Assembly: GCA_022823235.1 (NCBI GenBank)
Contig: JAJDXO010000005.1
Span: 1 to 64,000, forward strand
Direction: 5' to 3'
Length of the DNA: 64,000 nt
Source: Rhodospirillales bacterium
GTDB lineage: Bacteria > Pseudomonadota > Alphaproteobacteria > Rhodospirillales > UBA2165
Shown here one piece after another: positions 27,384 to 35,740 of the stretch (position 1 is its first letter; every line of letters starts with the position of its first letter). The position numbers were made by a program, and so were the translations under genes. Under the pieces are notes generated by a model, which searched no databases, was not told the origin of the DNA, and saw only the letters and a program-made list of their open reading frames with translations.

Positions 27384-28850
27384 GTGGAAGCCAAGAACCT
27401 GCTGATCATCATGTCCGACGAACACAATGCCCGGTTCATGGGCGCGGCCGGGCACCCCATGGCCAGGACACCCCACCTGGATGCGCTGGCGGCGGGCGGC
27501 ACACGATTCACCTCGGCCTATTCCAACTGCCCGATCTGCGTGCCGGCGCGGGCGGTGTTCGCCACCGGCACCTATACCCATCGGAACGGCTATTGGGACA
27601 ATGCCATTGCCTATGACGGCCGGGTGCCGAGTTGGGGCCACCGGCTGCGGGCGGCGGGGCGCCGGGTGGAATCCATCGGCAAGCTGCATTTCCGCAGCAA
27701 CGACGACGATAACGGGTTCCAGGTCGAGCACATCCCCATGCACATCAAGGACGGGGTCGGCATGGTGCAGGGATCGATTCGCGGCCAGTATCCGGACTTC
27801 TCACCCCCGGAACCCCGGCGGGGCGGCGGCCCCTCCATCGTCGGCAGCGCCATGGCCGGCGAGACCAGCTACACCAAGTACGACCGCAAGATCGCCGAGA
27901 TGGCCGGGGACTGGCTGTCGGCGGCGGGCGAACGCGGGGTCGAGGCGCCCTGGGTGTTGTTCGTCAGTTTCGTGAGCCCCCACTATCCGCTCACCGTGCC
28001 CCGGGAATATCTCGACCTCTATCCGCCCGCCGACATGCCCCATCCCAAGCTGGATCCCGCCGACGGCCACGAACTGCATCCCTGGTCGGCGCGGCTCGGT
28101 CTCGCCAACCAGCGGTTTTCCTTCGAGGAGAAAGCCTTCGCGCTTTCCGCCTATCTGGGCTTGTGTACGTTCCTGGACGATCAGGTGGGCCGCGTCCTGG
28201 CGGCGCTGGATACCGCCGGCCTCGGGGACGAGACCCGCATTCTCTACACCAGCGATCACGGCGAGAATGCCGGCAGCCGGGGCATGTGGGGAAAGTCGGT
28301 GATGTACCAGGAAGCGACCAATATCCCGATGATCCTGAGCGGCGCCGGCGTGCCGGCGGGCCGGATCTGCGAAACGCCGGTCAGTCTCGTGGATGCCTAT
28401 CCGAGCGTACTCACCGCCACTGGCACGCCCGGTGACGGTGAAGAACGCCCCGGGCGCTCTCTGTTCGACATCGCCGCCGAGCCCGCCGATCCGGACCGGC
28501 CGGTGTTTGGCGAATATCACGCCATGCGTTCGCCGTCCGCCGCCTACTTCCTCCGCGAGGGGCGCTACAAGTATCACTATTACGTGGGCTTCGATGCGGA
28601 GCTGTACGATCTAGCCGCCGACCCGGAAGAGACCGTGAACCTCGCCGCCGACCCGGCCCATGCCGGTCTGGCGGCCCGGTTCGAAGCCAAGCTCCGTGAG
28701 CGCCTTGATCCCGAAGCCACCGATGCCCGGGCCAAGGCCGATCAAAAGGCGCTGGTCGACCATCATGGCGGTCCCGAAGCGGTGATGTCGCGGGCCGCCG
28801 GCGGCAATAACTACACCGAGGTACCCGACGAAGTACTCGCGGTCCTGTAG
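27384..28850 (+). CDS. Sulfatase (formylglycine-dependent, choline-sulfatase/phosphonate monoesterase-like)
   Basis: A 488-residue alkaline-phosphatase superfamily enzyme. The sulfatase motif Cys-Val-Pro-Ala-Arg (CVPAR, Cys52) is present, so the Cys is expected to become formylglycine. LLIIMSDEHN holds the first metal ligands and YTSDHGENAG those of the C-terminal part. No signal peptide, so cytoplasmic. The start is uncertain: GTG at 27384 gives the family N-terminus (MEAKNLLIIM-like); a GTG at 27369 would overlap the upstream gene by 10 bases. It is coupled to the MetE-like gene. The substrate may be a sulfate or phosphonate ester. Confidence 0.8.
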   Translation: MEAKNLLIIMSDEHNARFMGAAGHPMARTPHLDALAAGGTRFTSAYSNCPICVPARAVFATGTYTHRNGYWDNAIAYDGRVPSWGHRLRAAGRRVESIGKLHFRSNDDDNGFQVEHIPMHIKDGVGMVQGSIRGQYPDFSPPEPRRGGGPSIVGSAMAGETSYTKYDRKIAEMAGDWLSAAGERGVEAPWVLFVSFVSPHYPLTVPREYLDLYPPADMPHPKLDPADGHELHPWSARLGLANQRFSFEEKAFALSAYLGLCTFLDDQVGRVLAALDTAGLGDETRILYTSDHGENAGSRGMWGKSVMYQEATNIPMILSGAGVPAGRICETPVSLVDAYPSVLTATGTPGDGEERPGRSLFDIAAEPADPDRPVFGEYHAMRSPSAAYFLREGRYKYHYYVGFDAELYDLAADPEETVNLAADPAHAGLAARFEAKLRERLDPEATDARAKADQKALVDHHGGPEAVMSRAAGGNNYTEVPDEVLAVL

Positions 28851-28969
28851 CGGCGGGCGCCGGGGACGGCGCTCTTCGTGCGGTATCGGCCCGAAACGGT
28901 CAGCGACGGAAACGGCGGCTCCAAACGTATTACCTGGGAGACGACCGACCAGCATCGGAGACCAGGCAT

Positions 28970-29770
28970 TTGACCCCCCACGTCCCCCAACTCTCCCGCC
29001 GGGCAGCCCTGATGGGACTCTCGGCCACCGGGTTCTCGCTTTTGACCGGCAGCGCAATCGCCGCGGACCGCCCCCTGCTCTCGCCTCCCACCACGCCGCG
29101 AAGCGTCTGCGGCAACAGCGGCGTTCTGGCGTCCTCGATTGCGGACCGGGTGGCCACGGTGGCCGATTTCAAGGGCGCCGGCGCCGCCGGCCTGACGCCG
29201 AGCAGCGTCGAGGGCCCCTATTTCATTTGCGCGGATGCGCTCGGCGGCAAGGACATCACCGGCGGGAGACCCGGCCGGCCCCTGACGGCGGCGTTGCGCG
29301 TGTTGAACCGGTCCGGTGCGCCGGTCCCGGGCGCCATCGTCGATCTATGGGGCTGCGACGCCAGGGGTTTCTATTCGGGGCACGACGTGCATCCCGATTC
29401 AGGCGCCATCCCGCGCGGCGGCCGTCGTATACCGGACCTTGCCGGCCGGTTTCTGCGGGGCGCGTTGATGACGGATGCGGATGGGATCGCGGAGTTCGAT
29501 TTGATCTATCCCGGCTATTACGCCGGACGCGCCATACACCTGCACTTCAAGGTCCATGTCGGCAACAAGGCGTTTCTCACCAGCCAGGCTCTGTTCCCCG
29601 AGGAATGGAACGAACGAATTATGGCCATGGCGCCGTATAACGAACCAAGAAGTTCAACCCGGACAACGAACGGTTCCGATCCATCGTTTATCGGCAACGC
29701 CGGCGAGTTCAGGATTGTGGAGCGCGGTCCCGTTCTCCTGGCCCTGATGAACCTCGGCATCGACGTATAG
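28970..29770 (+). CDS. Intradiol ring-cleavage dioxygenase-like protein, Tat-exported
   Basis: A 266-residue protein related to the protocatechuate 3,4-dioxygenase beta chain. The N-terminus has a Tat signal, SRRAALMG followed by a hydrophobic stretch ending in AIAA. The catalytic part begins SSVEGPYFI. The Fe(III) ligands are expected to be Tyr in YSGHD or PGYYAGR and the two His of AIHLHFKV. The start is TTG at 28970, because the Tat motif must be kept and GGAG lies about 9 bases ahead. Exported intradiol dioxygenases of this type are common but their substrates are largely unknown. Confidence 0.75.
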   Translation: MTPHVPQLSRRAALMGLSATGFSLLTGSAIAADRPLLSPPTTPRSVCGNSGVLASSIADRVATVADFKGAGAAGLTPSSVEGPYFICADALGGKDITGGRPGRPLTAALRVLNRSGAPVPGAIVDLWGCDARGFYSGHDVHPDSGAIPRGGRRIPDLAGRFLRGALMTDADGIAEFDLIYPGYYAGRAIHLHFKVHVGNKAFLTSQALFPEEWNERIMAMAPYNEPRSSTRTTNGSDPSFIGNAGEFRIVERGPVLLALMNLGIDV

Positions 29771-29883
29771 CGCGCCCGCTTCCGGCCGGGGCGGAAGGGG
29801 GGGGAGCATTCCAAAGCCGCCTAGGGTCGGTACTCGATTGAGCCGCCCTACGAGTGTCGCGGCGGTGAGGCATAAACTGATTG

Positions 29884-29967
29884 CGTCATGGCCGGGCAAG
29901 GACCCGGCCATCCACGTGTACCGCCGGCCGCCAGACGTGGATCACCGGGTCAAGCCCGGTGATGACG
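29884..29967. repeat. REP-like palindromic intergenic repeat
   Basis: Two hairpins face each other: CGTCATGGCCGGGC with GACCCGGCCATCCACG, then CGTGGATCACCGGGTC with AAGCCCGGTGATGACG. The same unit in reverse orientation lies at 44271-44354. Such repeats are spread through many alphaproteobacterial genomes. It fills most of the 29771-30036 gap. Confidence 0.7.
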
Positions 29968-30036
29968 ACTTGCGGGTGAGCGGGGAGAGGGGGTTGGCGT
30001 CGGACATTGGTTCTCCCTTTCGGATTTCCGGACCCG

Positions 30037-30693
30037 TCAGTCGCCGGAGGGCTCGGGAAACTTCCCGGGCCAGGTGTCCAGGATCAATTGCAGATAGCGC
30101 CGCACGTTCTCCGGGTCGGTCCGCACCGAGCCCTTGATCTTCTCCACATCGTGCTCGGTGATGTCCATGTGGAGCGAGTCCATGATCCGGTTGGTCATGT
30201 TGAACGAACCGCAAACCAGGGTGAGTTCCAGGATTTCCGGCTCGCTGAACAGGCTTTTGACATGTTCGAAAACGTCGTCGCGGAACTTGGCTGTGTTCCT
30301 GGTCACGTGTTCGGCCCACAGGACCGCCGCCTTCTGCCGGTCGGTCAGCAGGTCGCTCTCCATGTAGCCGTCCGAGCGGATGACCTCGACCTGTTCGTCG
30401 GTAATGCCTGCCGCTTGACCAAGCGACGTGTTGTGGGAAATTCAGTGGTTGCAGTCGTTGATGAAGCTGGTCTTGAGGACCACCATCTCCTTGATCCGGG
30501 TCGACAGGACGCCCCCCGCCCCTTCCCGCTGGAGCACCATGGGCATGAAGGCCATGAACTTGGTCACCTCGGGCAGATGCGCGGACACCCGGGTATAGGT
30601 GTTGATCCGCCCGAGCGACTTCTTCACGTACTCATATCGCTTGGCCAGATTGCCGGTGAATTTGTCGACGTCCACCAAACTCAGTCGTGCCAT
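30037..30693 (-). CDS. AhpD/carboxymuconolactone decarboxylase-like selenoprotein B (in-frame UGA = Sec84)
   Basis: I read one 218-residue protein through a TGA at 30444-30442. Before it the frame gives SFINDCNH and after it ISHNTSLGQAAG, so the TGA stands exactly at the second Cys of the AhpD-type CxxC (Cys81-x2-Sec84) followed by His87. Glu69 lies 12 residues before Cys81, as the proton-relay Glu of AhpD does. An 18-nt hairpin with a GGUC loop starts 14 nt after the UGA (30410-30427), fitting a bacterial SECIS. The homologous neighbour has the same arrangement, so two separate nonsense mutations are unlikely. The product should be a thiol/selenol redox or peroxidase-like hot-spot protein. 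Standard calling would give an 83-residue stub and a 108-residue fragment. ATG at 30693 lies 23 bases after the previous gene. Confidence 0.85.
30410..30427 (-). promoter_or_regulatory. SECIS-like hairpin of selenoprotein B
   Basis: On the coding (reverse) strand GUCGCUU-GGUC-AAGCGGC forms a 7-bp stem (one G-U pair) with a GGUC loop, beginning 14 nt after the UGA at 30444-30442. A short stem with G in the loop at this distance is the bacterial SECIS pattern recognised by SelB; a GGUC loop is also what I recall for E. coli fdhF. It is identical to the hairpin at 31093-31110. Confidence 0.75.
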
Positions 30694-30716
30694 GCCGTCC
30701 CCCTGTTCCTCGGGTT

Positions 30717-31397
30717 CTACTCCCTGGGCGCTTGCGGAAATTCGTCGGGCCAGTTGTCGACCAATACCCGCAGGTAGCGCTTCAATCCCTCCGGATCGAC
30801 CCTGGAGCCGGCGCCGACCGCGGCCGCGCCCGACGGCGGATCGAGATCGATCTGCAAGGAATCGTGCATCCGGTTGCGCATGTTGCGGAACGCGCTGAGC
30901 GTGGTGAGCTCGACGATCTCGGCCTCGGAAAACACCGCCGCCACCTGCTGGAAGACATCGTCGCGGAACTTGGCGGTATTGAGGGTCACATGCTCGGCCC
31001 ACAGGATCGCCGCCTTTTCCCGGTCGGTGAACAGGCCGGACGCCATGTAGTCGTCGGACCGCAGCGCCGCCAGCTCTTCCTCCGTCACCCCCGCCGCTTG
31101 ACCAAGCGACTCGTTGTGATGAATTCAGTAGGCGCAGTCGTTGACCGTGCTGGTCTTGATATCCACCAGTGTCTTGATCTTGGCCGGCAGAATGCTGCCC
31201 GCGCCGTTCCGCTGCATGGACGCGATCAGCGGAAACAGCCAGCGCGAAATCAGCGGAATGTGCGCCGTCAGCCTGCCCGAATTGATGTTCGCGCCGCGCT
31301 TGCCGAACATGGCCTCGAGGGCCCGGCCATTGATGTCGAGGTGTTCCTTGAGGTGATCGGGCGCGTTGTCCCCTTCAATGAAGCTGACCCGTGCCAT
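30717..31397 (-). CDS. AhpD/carboxymuconolactone decarboxylase-like selenoprotein A (in-frame UGA = Sec91)
   Basis: Reading through TGA at 31127-31125 gives one 226-residue protein. The frame is STVNDCAY before and IHHNESLGQAAG after, so the TGA replaces the second Cys of CxxC (Cys88-x2-Sec91), with His93/His94 next to it. The N-terminus (MARVSFIEGD) and C-terminus (YLRVLVDNWPDEFP) align with selenoprotein B along the whole length. The position of the AhpD-like Glu, 12 residues before Cys88, is Thr76 here, so the two paralogues may differ in mechanism. A SECIS-like hairpin is at 31093-31110. It is the fifth gene of the operon, 22 bases after the CMD gene. Alternatives are a pseudogene or stop; the conserved motif, equal spacing and intact downstream frame argue against that. 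Confidence 0.85.
31093..31110 (-). promoter_or_regulatory. SECIS-like hairpin of selenoprotein A
   Basis: The 18 bases are identical to 30410-30427 and read GUCGCUU-GGUC-AAGCGGC on the coding strand, again 14 nt after the UGA (31127-31125). The bases on either side differ between the two genes, while stem, loop and distance are unchanged. Confidence 0.75.
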
Positions 31398-31419
31398 CCG
31401 CGTTCTCCCTTGCCAAAAA

Positions 31420-31800
31420 TTACGACGTGCCGGCTTCTTCCTTCATCGCCTCCGCGAGGGCGGTGATCGCGTGGGCCCCGCAGGACCAGCCCGCATAGTG
31501 CATGACCTGGATGATCACCTCGCGGATCTCGTCCTGGGTGATCCCGAGCGCCCGGGCGTTCCGGAGATGGGGCCGCATTCCCTGCGTGCGGTCCAGCGCG
31601 ATGAGGGTCGCGAGCGTCACCATCTCCCGGTCCCGTTTCGACAGGCCGGGCCGGTCCCAGATATTGCCGAACAGGTGCCCGACCGTCAGTTCCCAGAACT
31701 GCTCGTCGGCCGCCTTGATCGGCGCCATCGGGGTATCGCCCCAGCCGATTTCCTTCAGGACCTCGAGGCCCCGTTCGTGGTCGAGCCGCGCGTCGCTCAT
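31420..31800 (-). CDS. Carboxymuconolactone decarboxylase family protein
   Basis: A 126-residue all-helical protein of typical gamma-carboxymuconolactone decarboxylase length. The core RDREMVTLATLIAL and the C-terminal VIIQVMHYAGWSCGAHAITAL match the classic PcaC-like group with its HxAGxxxG motif. It lacks a CxxC pair, so it probably acts as a decarboxylase or isomerase on a ring-fission product, unlike the AhpD-like selenoproteins that follow. GGAGG-like sequence precedes ATG at 31800. Confidence 0.85.
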   Translation of the reverse strand: MSDARLDHERGLEVLKEIGWGDTPMAPIKAADEQFWELTVGHLFGNIWDRPGLSKRDREMVTLATLIALDRTQGMRPHLRNARALGITQDEIREVIIQVMHYAGWSCGAHAITALAEAMKEEAGTS

Positions 31801-31820
31801 GCTTTCCTCCCTGATTGAAT

Positions 31821-32558
31821 CTATTCGACCTTGGGCCACACCCGCCGTCCGGCATTGGGGCTGTTGGGCGCGTGGATGACGTATTCCAGCACGTGCCGCC
31901 CGGGCCAGTTTTCGTCGCGGTCGGCGGCGACGAAGCGGGGCTCGAAGGAGAAGTCGTCTTCCGCCAGCTCGGTCCCTTCCCACAGCACGCCATGCTTGGA
32001 CCAGCCGGCGATGGATTGGAGCTTGCGGCCGCGGATCATGCCCTTTGAAACGGACACCCTGGGGAACCGTTCCGCCCGGTACCAGCGGGCGAGCTCGAAG
32101 CCGTCCTCCCAGGTGCGGGTATTGAAATTGCCGAGCTGCATGGCCGGCGGCGGACCCATGCCGTACGGAGAGGCCCGCTGCTCCGGCGAATTGATCACCT
32201 GCTCTTCGATGAACACCGCCCAGCGATGGTTGAGACACTCGGACAACTTGTCCGCATGCGCCTCCGCCAGAGCATCGACCGCGTTGCCCTTGCCGAAGAA
32301 GGTCTCCGGCGACGTGCCGGCGGTGAGGATGACGTTCTGCCAGCCCGTCGGCACGTCCGGATCGTCGGTTTCCACCTTTACCGGCGCGCCTTCGATGTAG
32401 GGCCGGTCGGGCTGCTCGATGATGTCGTAATGCCCGACCCAGGCGACGCCCGACGCGGATTGGAGCGCCGGCAGGAAGGTCTGATGCAGCCACGACCAGA
32501 ACTCGTCTTTTTGATTTTCTTCGAGATCGAACCAGTCGGCTCTCAGAACCTCGCTCAT
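31821..32558 (-). CDS. Uncharacterised protein, possible dimeric alpha/beta-barrel (EthD-like) fold
   Basis: A 245-residue soluble protein without signal or membrane segments. The second half has ARWYRAERFPRVSVSKGMIRG and ends with VLEYVIHAPNSPNAG, and the first half has FWSWLHQTFLPALQSASGV. The pattern of ..W...ERFP....GM..GR resembles ferredoxin-like alpha/beta-barrel monooxygenase or EthD-type proteins, perhaps two such repeats. I do not recognise a named family. It lies nine bases after the small acidic gene and 20 before the CMD gene, within the operon. Confidence 0.55.
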   Translation of the reverse strand: MSEVLRADWFDLEENQKDEFWSWLHQTFLPALQSASGVAWVGHYDIIEQPDRPYIEGAPVKVETDDPDVPTGWQNVILTAGTSPETFFGKGNAVDALAEAHADKLSECLNHRWAVFIEEQVINSPEQRASPYGMGPPPAMQLGNFNTRTWEDGFELARWYRAERFPRVSVSKGMIRGRKLQSIAGWSKHGVLWEGTELAEDDFSFEPRFVAADRDENWPGRHVLEYVIHAPNSPNAGRRVWPKVE

Positions 32559-32567
32559 ATGCTTCTC

Positions 32568-32846
32568 CTATCCGGTTCCCAGTTTGGCCCGGAAGTCGCG
32601 CCACGCATCGACGCCGGTATCAAGGCCCGCTTCGAAATATTGGGGAATCGAGTCGAGAAAATCGTCGACCTCGTCTTCGTTCGCCAGGGTGAAGGACGCC
32701 GTCACGACCTTGGAGTGGTTGTAGGTCTCGCGGACTTCCGCCAATGCCCATTCGATGCCGAGCATCTCCTCGTCGTCCTCGTCGCCGTCGATTTTGGAAA
32801 TGTCGACAACGATGTTGTTTTCCATGGTGACTTCGTAACGTGGCAC
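32568..32846 (-). CDS. Small acidic protein of unknown function
   Basis: A 92-residue very acidic protein (DGDEDDEE near residue 21) with no signal, cysteines or metal motif. I do not recognise it. Its position between the flavoprotein and the 245-residue protein, with gaps of 46 and 9 bases, suggests it is an accessory subunit of whatever enzyme the operon encodes. Confidence 0.6.
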   Translation of the reverse strand: MPRYEVTMENNIVVDISKIDGDEDDEEMLGIEWALAEVRETYNHSKVVTASFTLANEDEVDDFLDSIPQYFEAGLDTGVDAWRDFRAKLGTG

Positions 32847-32892
32847 GGTCTTCCTCCCTCGCTAAGCCGCCCCGCGGCGGCCCGCCGGCCGC

Positions 32893-34698
32893 TTACTCGG
32901 TGACCGAATAATCTTCTTCTTCGCCTTCGGGCGTCGACCATTCGGTGGACATCGCCTTCTCCATGGCCGGCGTATAGCCTCCGGGCAATTTCACCACGGC
33001 ATCATGGGATACGGCAATACTGCCGTTTTGCTTGCGCAGAACCACGTTCTTCAGCCAGTTCTCGTCATCCTGGTCGGGATATTCGAGCCGGTAGGCGCCG
33101 CCGAAATACCCGCCCCGGCTCTCGGCGCGCTCCAGCGAGGCCGACCCCAGCAGCCGGCAGAGCGTGATCTGGCCCTCGGCTTCGACGGCTTGGCGGATTT
33201 TGCCCGCGACTTCCTTGTCGTCGGCGCCGGCGGCGGAAATCTCCGGAACGGCGTTGGCCGCGATATCGTCCAATTCGGCGAAGGCCCGGCGGATGCTGTC
33301 CTCCGACCGCACCACGTTAAGGTGGATGTTGGCGACGTGGCTGTTGCGCTCCAGAATCTCGCCGGGATCGATGCCGTTGTCGCGTCCCGTCCAGCCGGCG
33401 AGCTTGTCGCGGACCGCCGCGATGTCGGCATCGGCGATCGGGGGATGGGTATTGAGTTTCCCGGCTTCGTTCGCCGCCTTGACGGCGCCCCGCGCCCCGA
33501 ACACCAGGCAATCCGACAGGGCCGAGCCGCCGAACCGGCTGGCGCCGTGGGAGCCGCCCGTCGCTTCGCCGGCGGCATAAAGGCCCGGCACGTTGGTCTC
33601 GCCGTCGATGGTGATTTTGATGCCGCCCACGAGATCATGGGGATAACAGACCAGCTCGATGGGGTCCGCTTGGAGGTCGCAGCCCGCCCGGTCGGCCAAT
33701 TGCCACACCCGCGCATAGCGGGGATCGGACCTGATCTCTTCGGGAACGTCGGAAACATCGAAATAAACGCCGCCGTGCGGACCGCCGCCGCCCTTCAGGT
33801 TCTCCTCGCCGATGTAGCGGGTCAACTCCTCCATTTTCAGTTTCCTGGCCCCGGTCTCGGGGAACTTGTCATAGAAGAACTCGCGCCCTTCGTTGTTGCG
33901 CAGCTTGGCGCCGCCTTCATTGACGAGACCATTGGTGTAACCGGCGAATACGGATTTGATCCGCATCTTCTCGGGGTAGATCGGCGTCGGCAGGTAATGG
34001 CCGAATTCCATGCCCAGCATTTCGGCGCCCGCATCGAAAGCGATGGCGTAGCCCTCTCCCGTCGCCGCGCCCACATTGTCGCCGACCGGATAAAGGGAGC
34101 CGTAGCCGCCGGTGGTCATCATCACCGCCTTGGCCCGGATGATGTATGCCTCGCCGGTGCGGTAGTTCACGCCCCAGGCGCCGGAGACCCGCTCGCCGTC
34201 CTTGAACAGACCGCCGATGATGGTGTGGCTCAACGCCTTGAGGTTCATAGCCTCGGCCTTGGCGCCCAGGCATTTCATCAGGTATTTGCCCGTCGTCCAG
34301 TGATGGTGGACCATTCGCGGATAGGTATGCCCCTCCCACGGCCGCTGAAGATATTTGTCGCCGTCGAAGATGAGATCGATGCCCCACTCCCGCATCTCGT
34401 CGGTGAGGGCGCATATGCTGTCGACCCAGGTCTTGACCATCACCTCGTTGCACAGTCCGATGCCGTTGCGCACCACGTCGCCGAAATGGACCTCGATGGA
34501 GTCGCGCGGGTCCGTGTGGCCGAACGCCGCGGCGTAGCCGGCGGCCGCCTTGGTCGTGTTGCCCGACGGATACGGCCCCTTGGTCACGACCAGGACGTCG
34601 GCCCCGGCCATCCGGGCCTTGATCGCCGCCATGGCCCCGGCGGAGCCGGAACCGACGACGAGAACGTCGGTGGAAATAGATGTGGTATTCACGGTCAT
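32893..34698 (-). CDS. FAD-dependent oxidoreductase, succinate dehydrogenase/fumarate reductase flavoprotein type
   Basis: A 601-residue flavoprotein. DVLVVGSGSAGAMAAIKARMAGADVLVV is the FAD Rossmann motif and SGNTTKAAAGYAAAFG is the family flavin contact. GLYAAGEATGGSHGASRFGG closes the FAD domain. The capping and C-terminal domains end with ESRGGYFGGAYRLEYPDQDDENW, as in SdhA/FrdA/AprA relatives. No iron-sulfur or haem partner gene is in the operon, so it may act as a free oxidoreductase. The start is taken at 34698 (MTVNTTSI). First gene of the selenoprotein operon, divergent from a TetR gene with two operators between. Confidence 0.8.
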   Translation of the reverse strand: MTVNTTSISTDVLVVGSGSAGAMAAIKARMAGADVLVVTKGPYPSGNTTKAAAGYAAAFGHTDPRDSIEVHFGDVVRNGIGLCNEVMVKTWVDSICALTDEMREWGIDLIFDGDKYLQRPWEGHTYPRMVHHHWTTGKYLMKCLGAKAEAMNLKALSHTIIGGLFKDGERVSGAWGVNYRTGEAYIIRAKAVMMTTGGYGSLYPVGDNVGAATGEGYAIAFDAGAEMLGMEFGHYLPTPIYPEKMRIKSVFAGYTNGLVNEGGAKLRNNEGREFFYDKFPETGARKLKMEELTRYIGEENLKGGGGPHGGVYFDVSDVPEEIRSDPRYARVWQLADRAGCDLQADPIELVCYPHDLVGGIKITIDGETNVPGLYAAGEATGGSHGASRFGGSALSDCLVFGARGAVKAANEAGKLNTHPPIADADIAAVRDKLAGWTGRDNGIDPGEILERNSHVANIHLNVVRSEDSIRRAFAELDDIAANAVPEISAAGADDKEVAGKIRQAVEAEGQITLCRLLGSASLERAESRGGYFGGAYRLEYPDQDDENWLKNVVLRKQNGSIAVSHDAVVKLPGGYTPAMEKAMSTEWSTPEGEEEDYSVTE

Positions 34699-34776
34699 CG
34701 CCCAAGCAGCGCGCCCGGGGCGCGCCCTCCCCAATAAACTTCCAACGGCTTCGGATACCGGTCGGCAAAACTATAA

Positions 34777-34792
34777 TTGGTCAATCGACCAA
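34777..34792. promoter_or_regulatory. TetR operator 1
   Basis: TTGGTCAATCGACCAA is a perfect TTGGTC/GACCAA inverted repeat, 79 bases upstream of the flavoprotein start. A second near-identical site lies at 34851-34866 in the same divergent promoter region. Confidence 0.75.
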
Positions 34793-34840
34793 ATTTCAAT
34801 GTGAAAATCAATGAATGTAGTGTTTTTTGTCCGTATCCAG

Positions 34841-34866
34841 TTGACATAAATTGGTCGATCAACCAA
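34841..34866 (+). promoter_or_regulatory. TetR operator 2 with -35 element
   Basis: TTGACA at 34841-34846 can serve as a -35 box for the tetR gene, and TTGGTCGATCAACCAA (34851-34866) lies between it and the expected -10 region, so a bound repressor would block the promoter. It matches operator 1 at 14 of 16 positions. Confidence 0.65.
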
Positions 34867-34920
34867 ACTTTCCGTAACTAGAGGCTGTTCGCGTTCGCGG
34901 ACAACGGGGACCAACCCGGC

Positions 34921-35661
34921 ATGGACGATACGCAGAATTTACGATCCGATTCACAGCGATCCGTCGAACGGATCCTGGACGCGGCCGAAAAAACCTTCGC
35001 CGAGCGCGGTTTCGAAGGGGCGTCCCTTCGCGGCATCATTGCCGAGGCGGGCGTGGCGAACGGCGCCATCCACTATCACTTCAAGACCAAGGAAGACCTG
35101 TTTCGCCGGGTGATCAGGCGCAGGGCGCAACAGATCTCCAGGTTGCGGATTGAGAAGCTCGAGCAGTGCAGGCTCGCCGACGACCGACCGCCGCTGCTGG
35201 AACAGATTATCTTTGCCTTTATGTCGACGCTGGTCAGCCCCGAACTCGGCAATGAGGAAAAGCGCTACAGGTTCGCGCGTCTTCGCGCTTGGGTGGTCAA
35301 CGAGTACAACTGGCCGAACGAGTCGCCCCTCGGCGAACCGGCGGCGGCCACCGACCAGCGGTATCTGGACATGATCGCGGGAGATCAATCGCACCTGCCC
35401 CGGGAAGAGGCGCGGCGGCGATTCATCATCATGTGGTGCGCGGTGCACGATATCGCCTCGGCCACGGCGCGCGCCGCCCTGGATGAAGCGGAGCGCAAGA
35501 AGAACATTCATCCGATGGTCGATTTCGAGGAACAGATTCCGTGGCTGGTGACCATTTTCGCCACCATGTTCCGGGCGCCCGCCGGCGCCAGCGACGGATT
35601 TTCCGCTTTTTTGGAAAGACTGAGAGACGAACGTATGAGTGACGCACCTTCCGTGCCCTAG
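34921..35661 (+). CDS. TetR/AcrR family transcriptional regulator
   Basis: A 246-residue repressor-type protein. The N-terminal helix-turn-helix (residues 12-60) reads ILDAAEKTFAERGFEG then SLRGIIAEAGVANGAIHYHF. The ligand-binding part is all-helical and unlike any named subgroup I know. It is divergent from the selenoprotein operon across 222 bases containing two matching palindromes, so it most likely represses that operon and itself. The TctC gene lies 79 bases downstream. Confidence 0.88.
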   Translation: MDDTQNLRSDSQRSVERILDAAEKTFAERGFEGASLRGIIAEAGVANGAIHYHFKTKEDLFRRVIRRRAQQISRLRIEKLEQCRLADDRPPLLEQIIFAFMSTLVSPELGNEEKRYRFARLRAWVVNEYNWPNESPLGEPAAATDQRYLDMIAGDQSHLPREEARRRFIIMWCAVHDIASATARAALDEAERKKNIHPMVDFEEQIPWLVTIFATMFRAPAGASDGFSAFLERLRDERMSDAPSVP

Positions 35662-35740
35662 CGGCGCGGAGCGGGATTGCAACCGGCCGCCACGAAGCCA
35701 TTATCCCGCATCAACGGAATTCAAACCGGGGAGGTTAACG

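Noticed and set aside
30037..31397. Four short separate genes or two nonsense pseudogenes instead of two selenoproteins
   Set aside because: The halves join in frame, the motif is completed only by reading TGA as Sec, the same is true in both paralogues and a matching hairpin follows each TGA.
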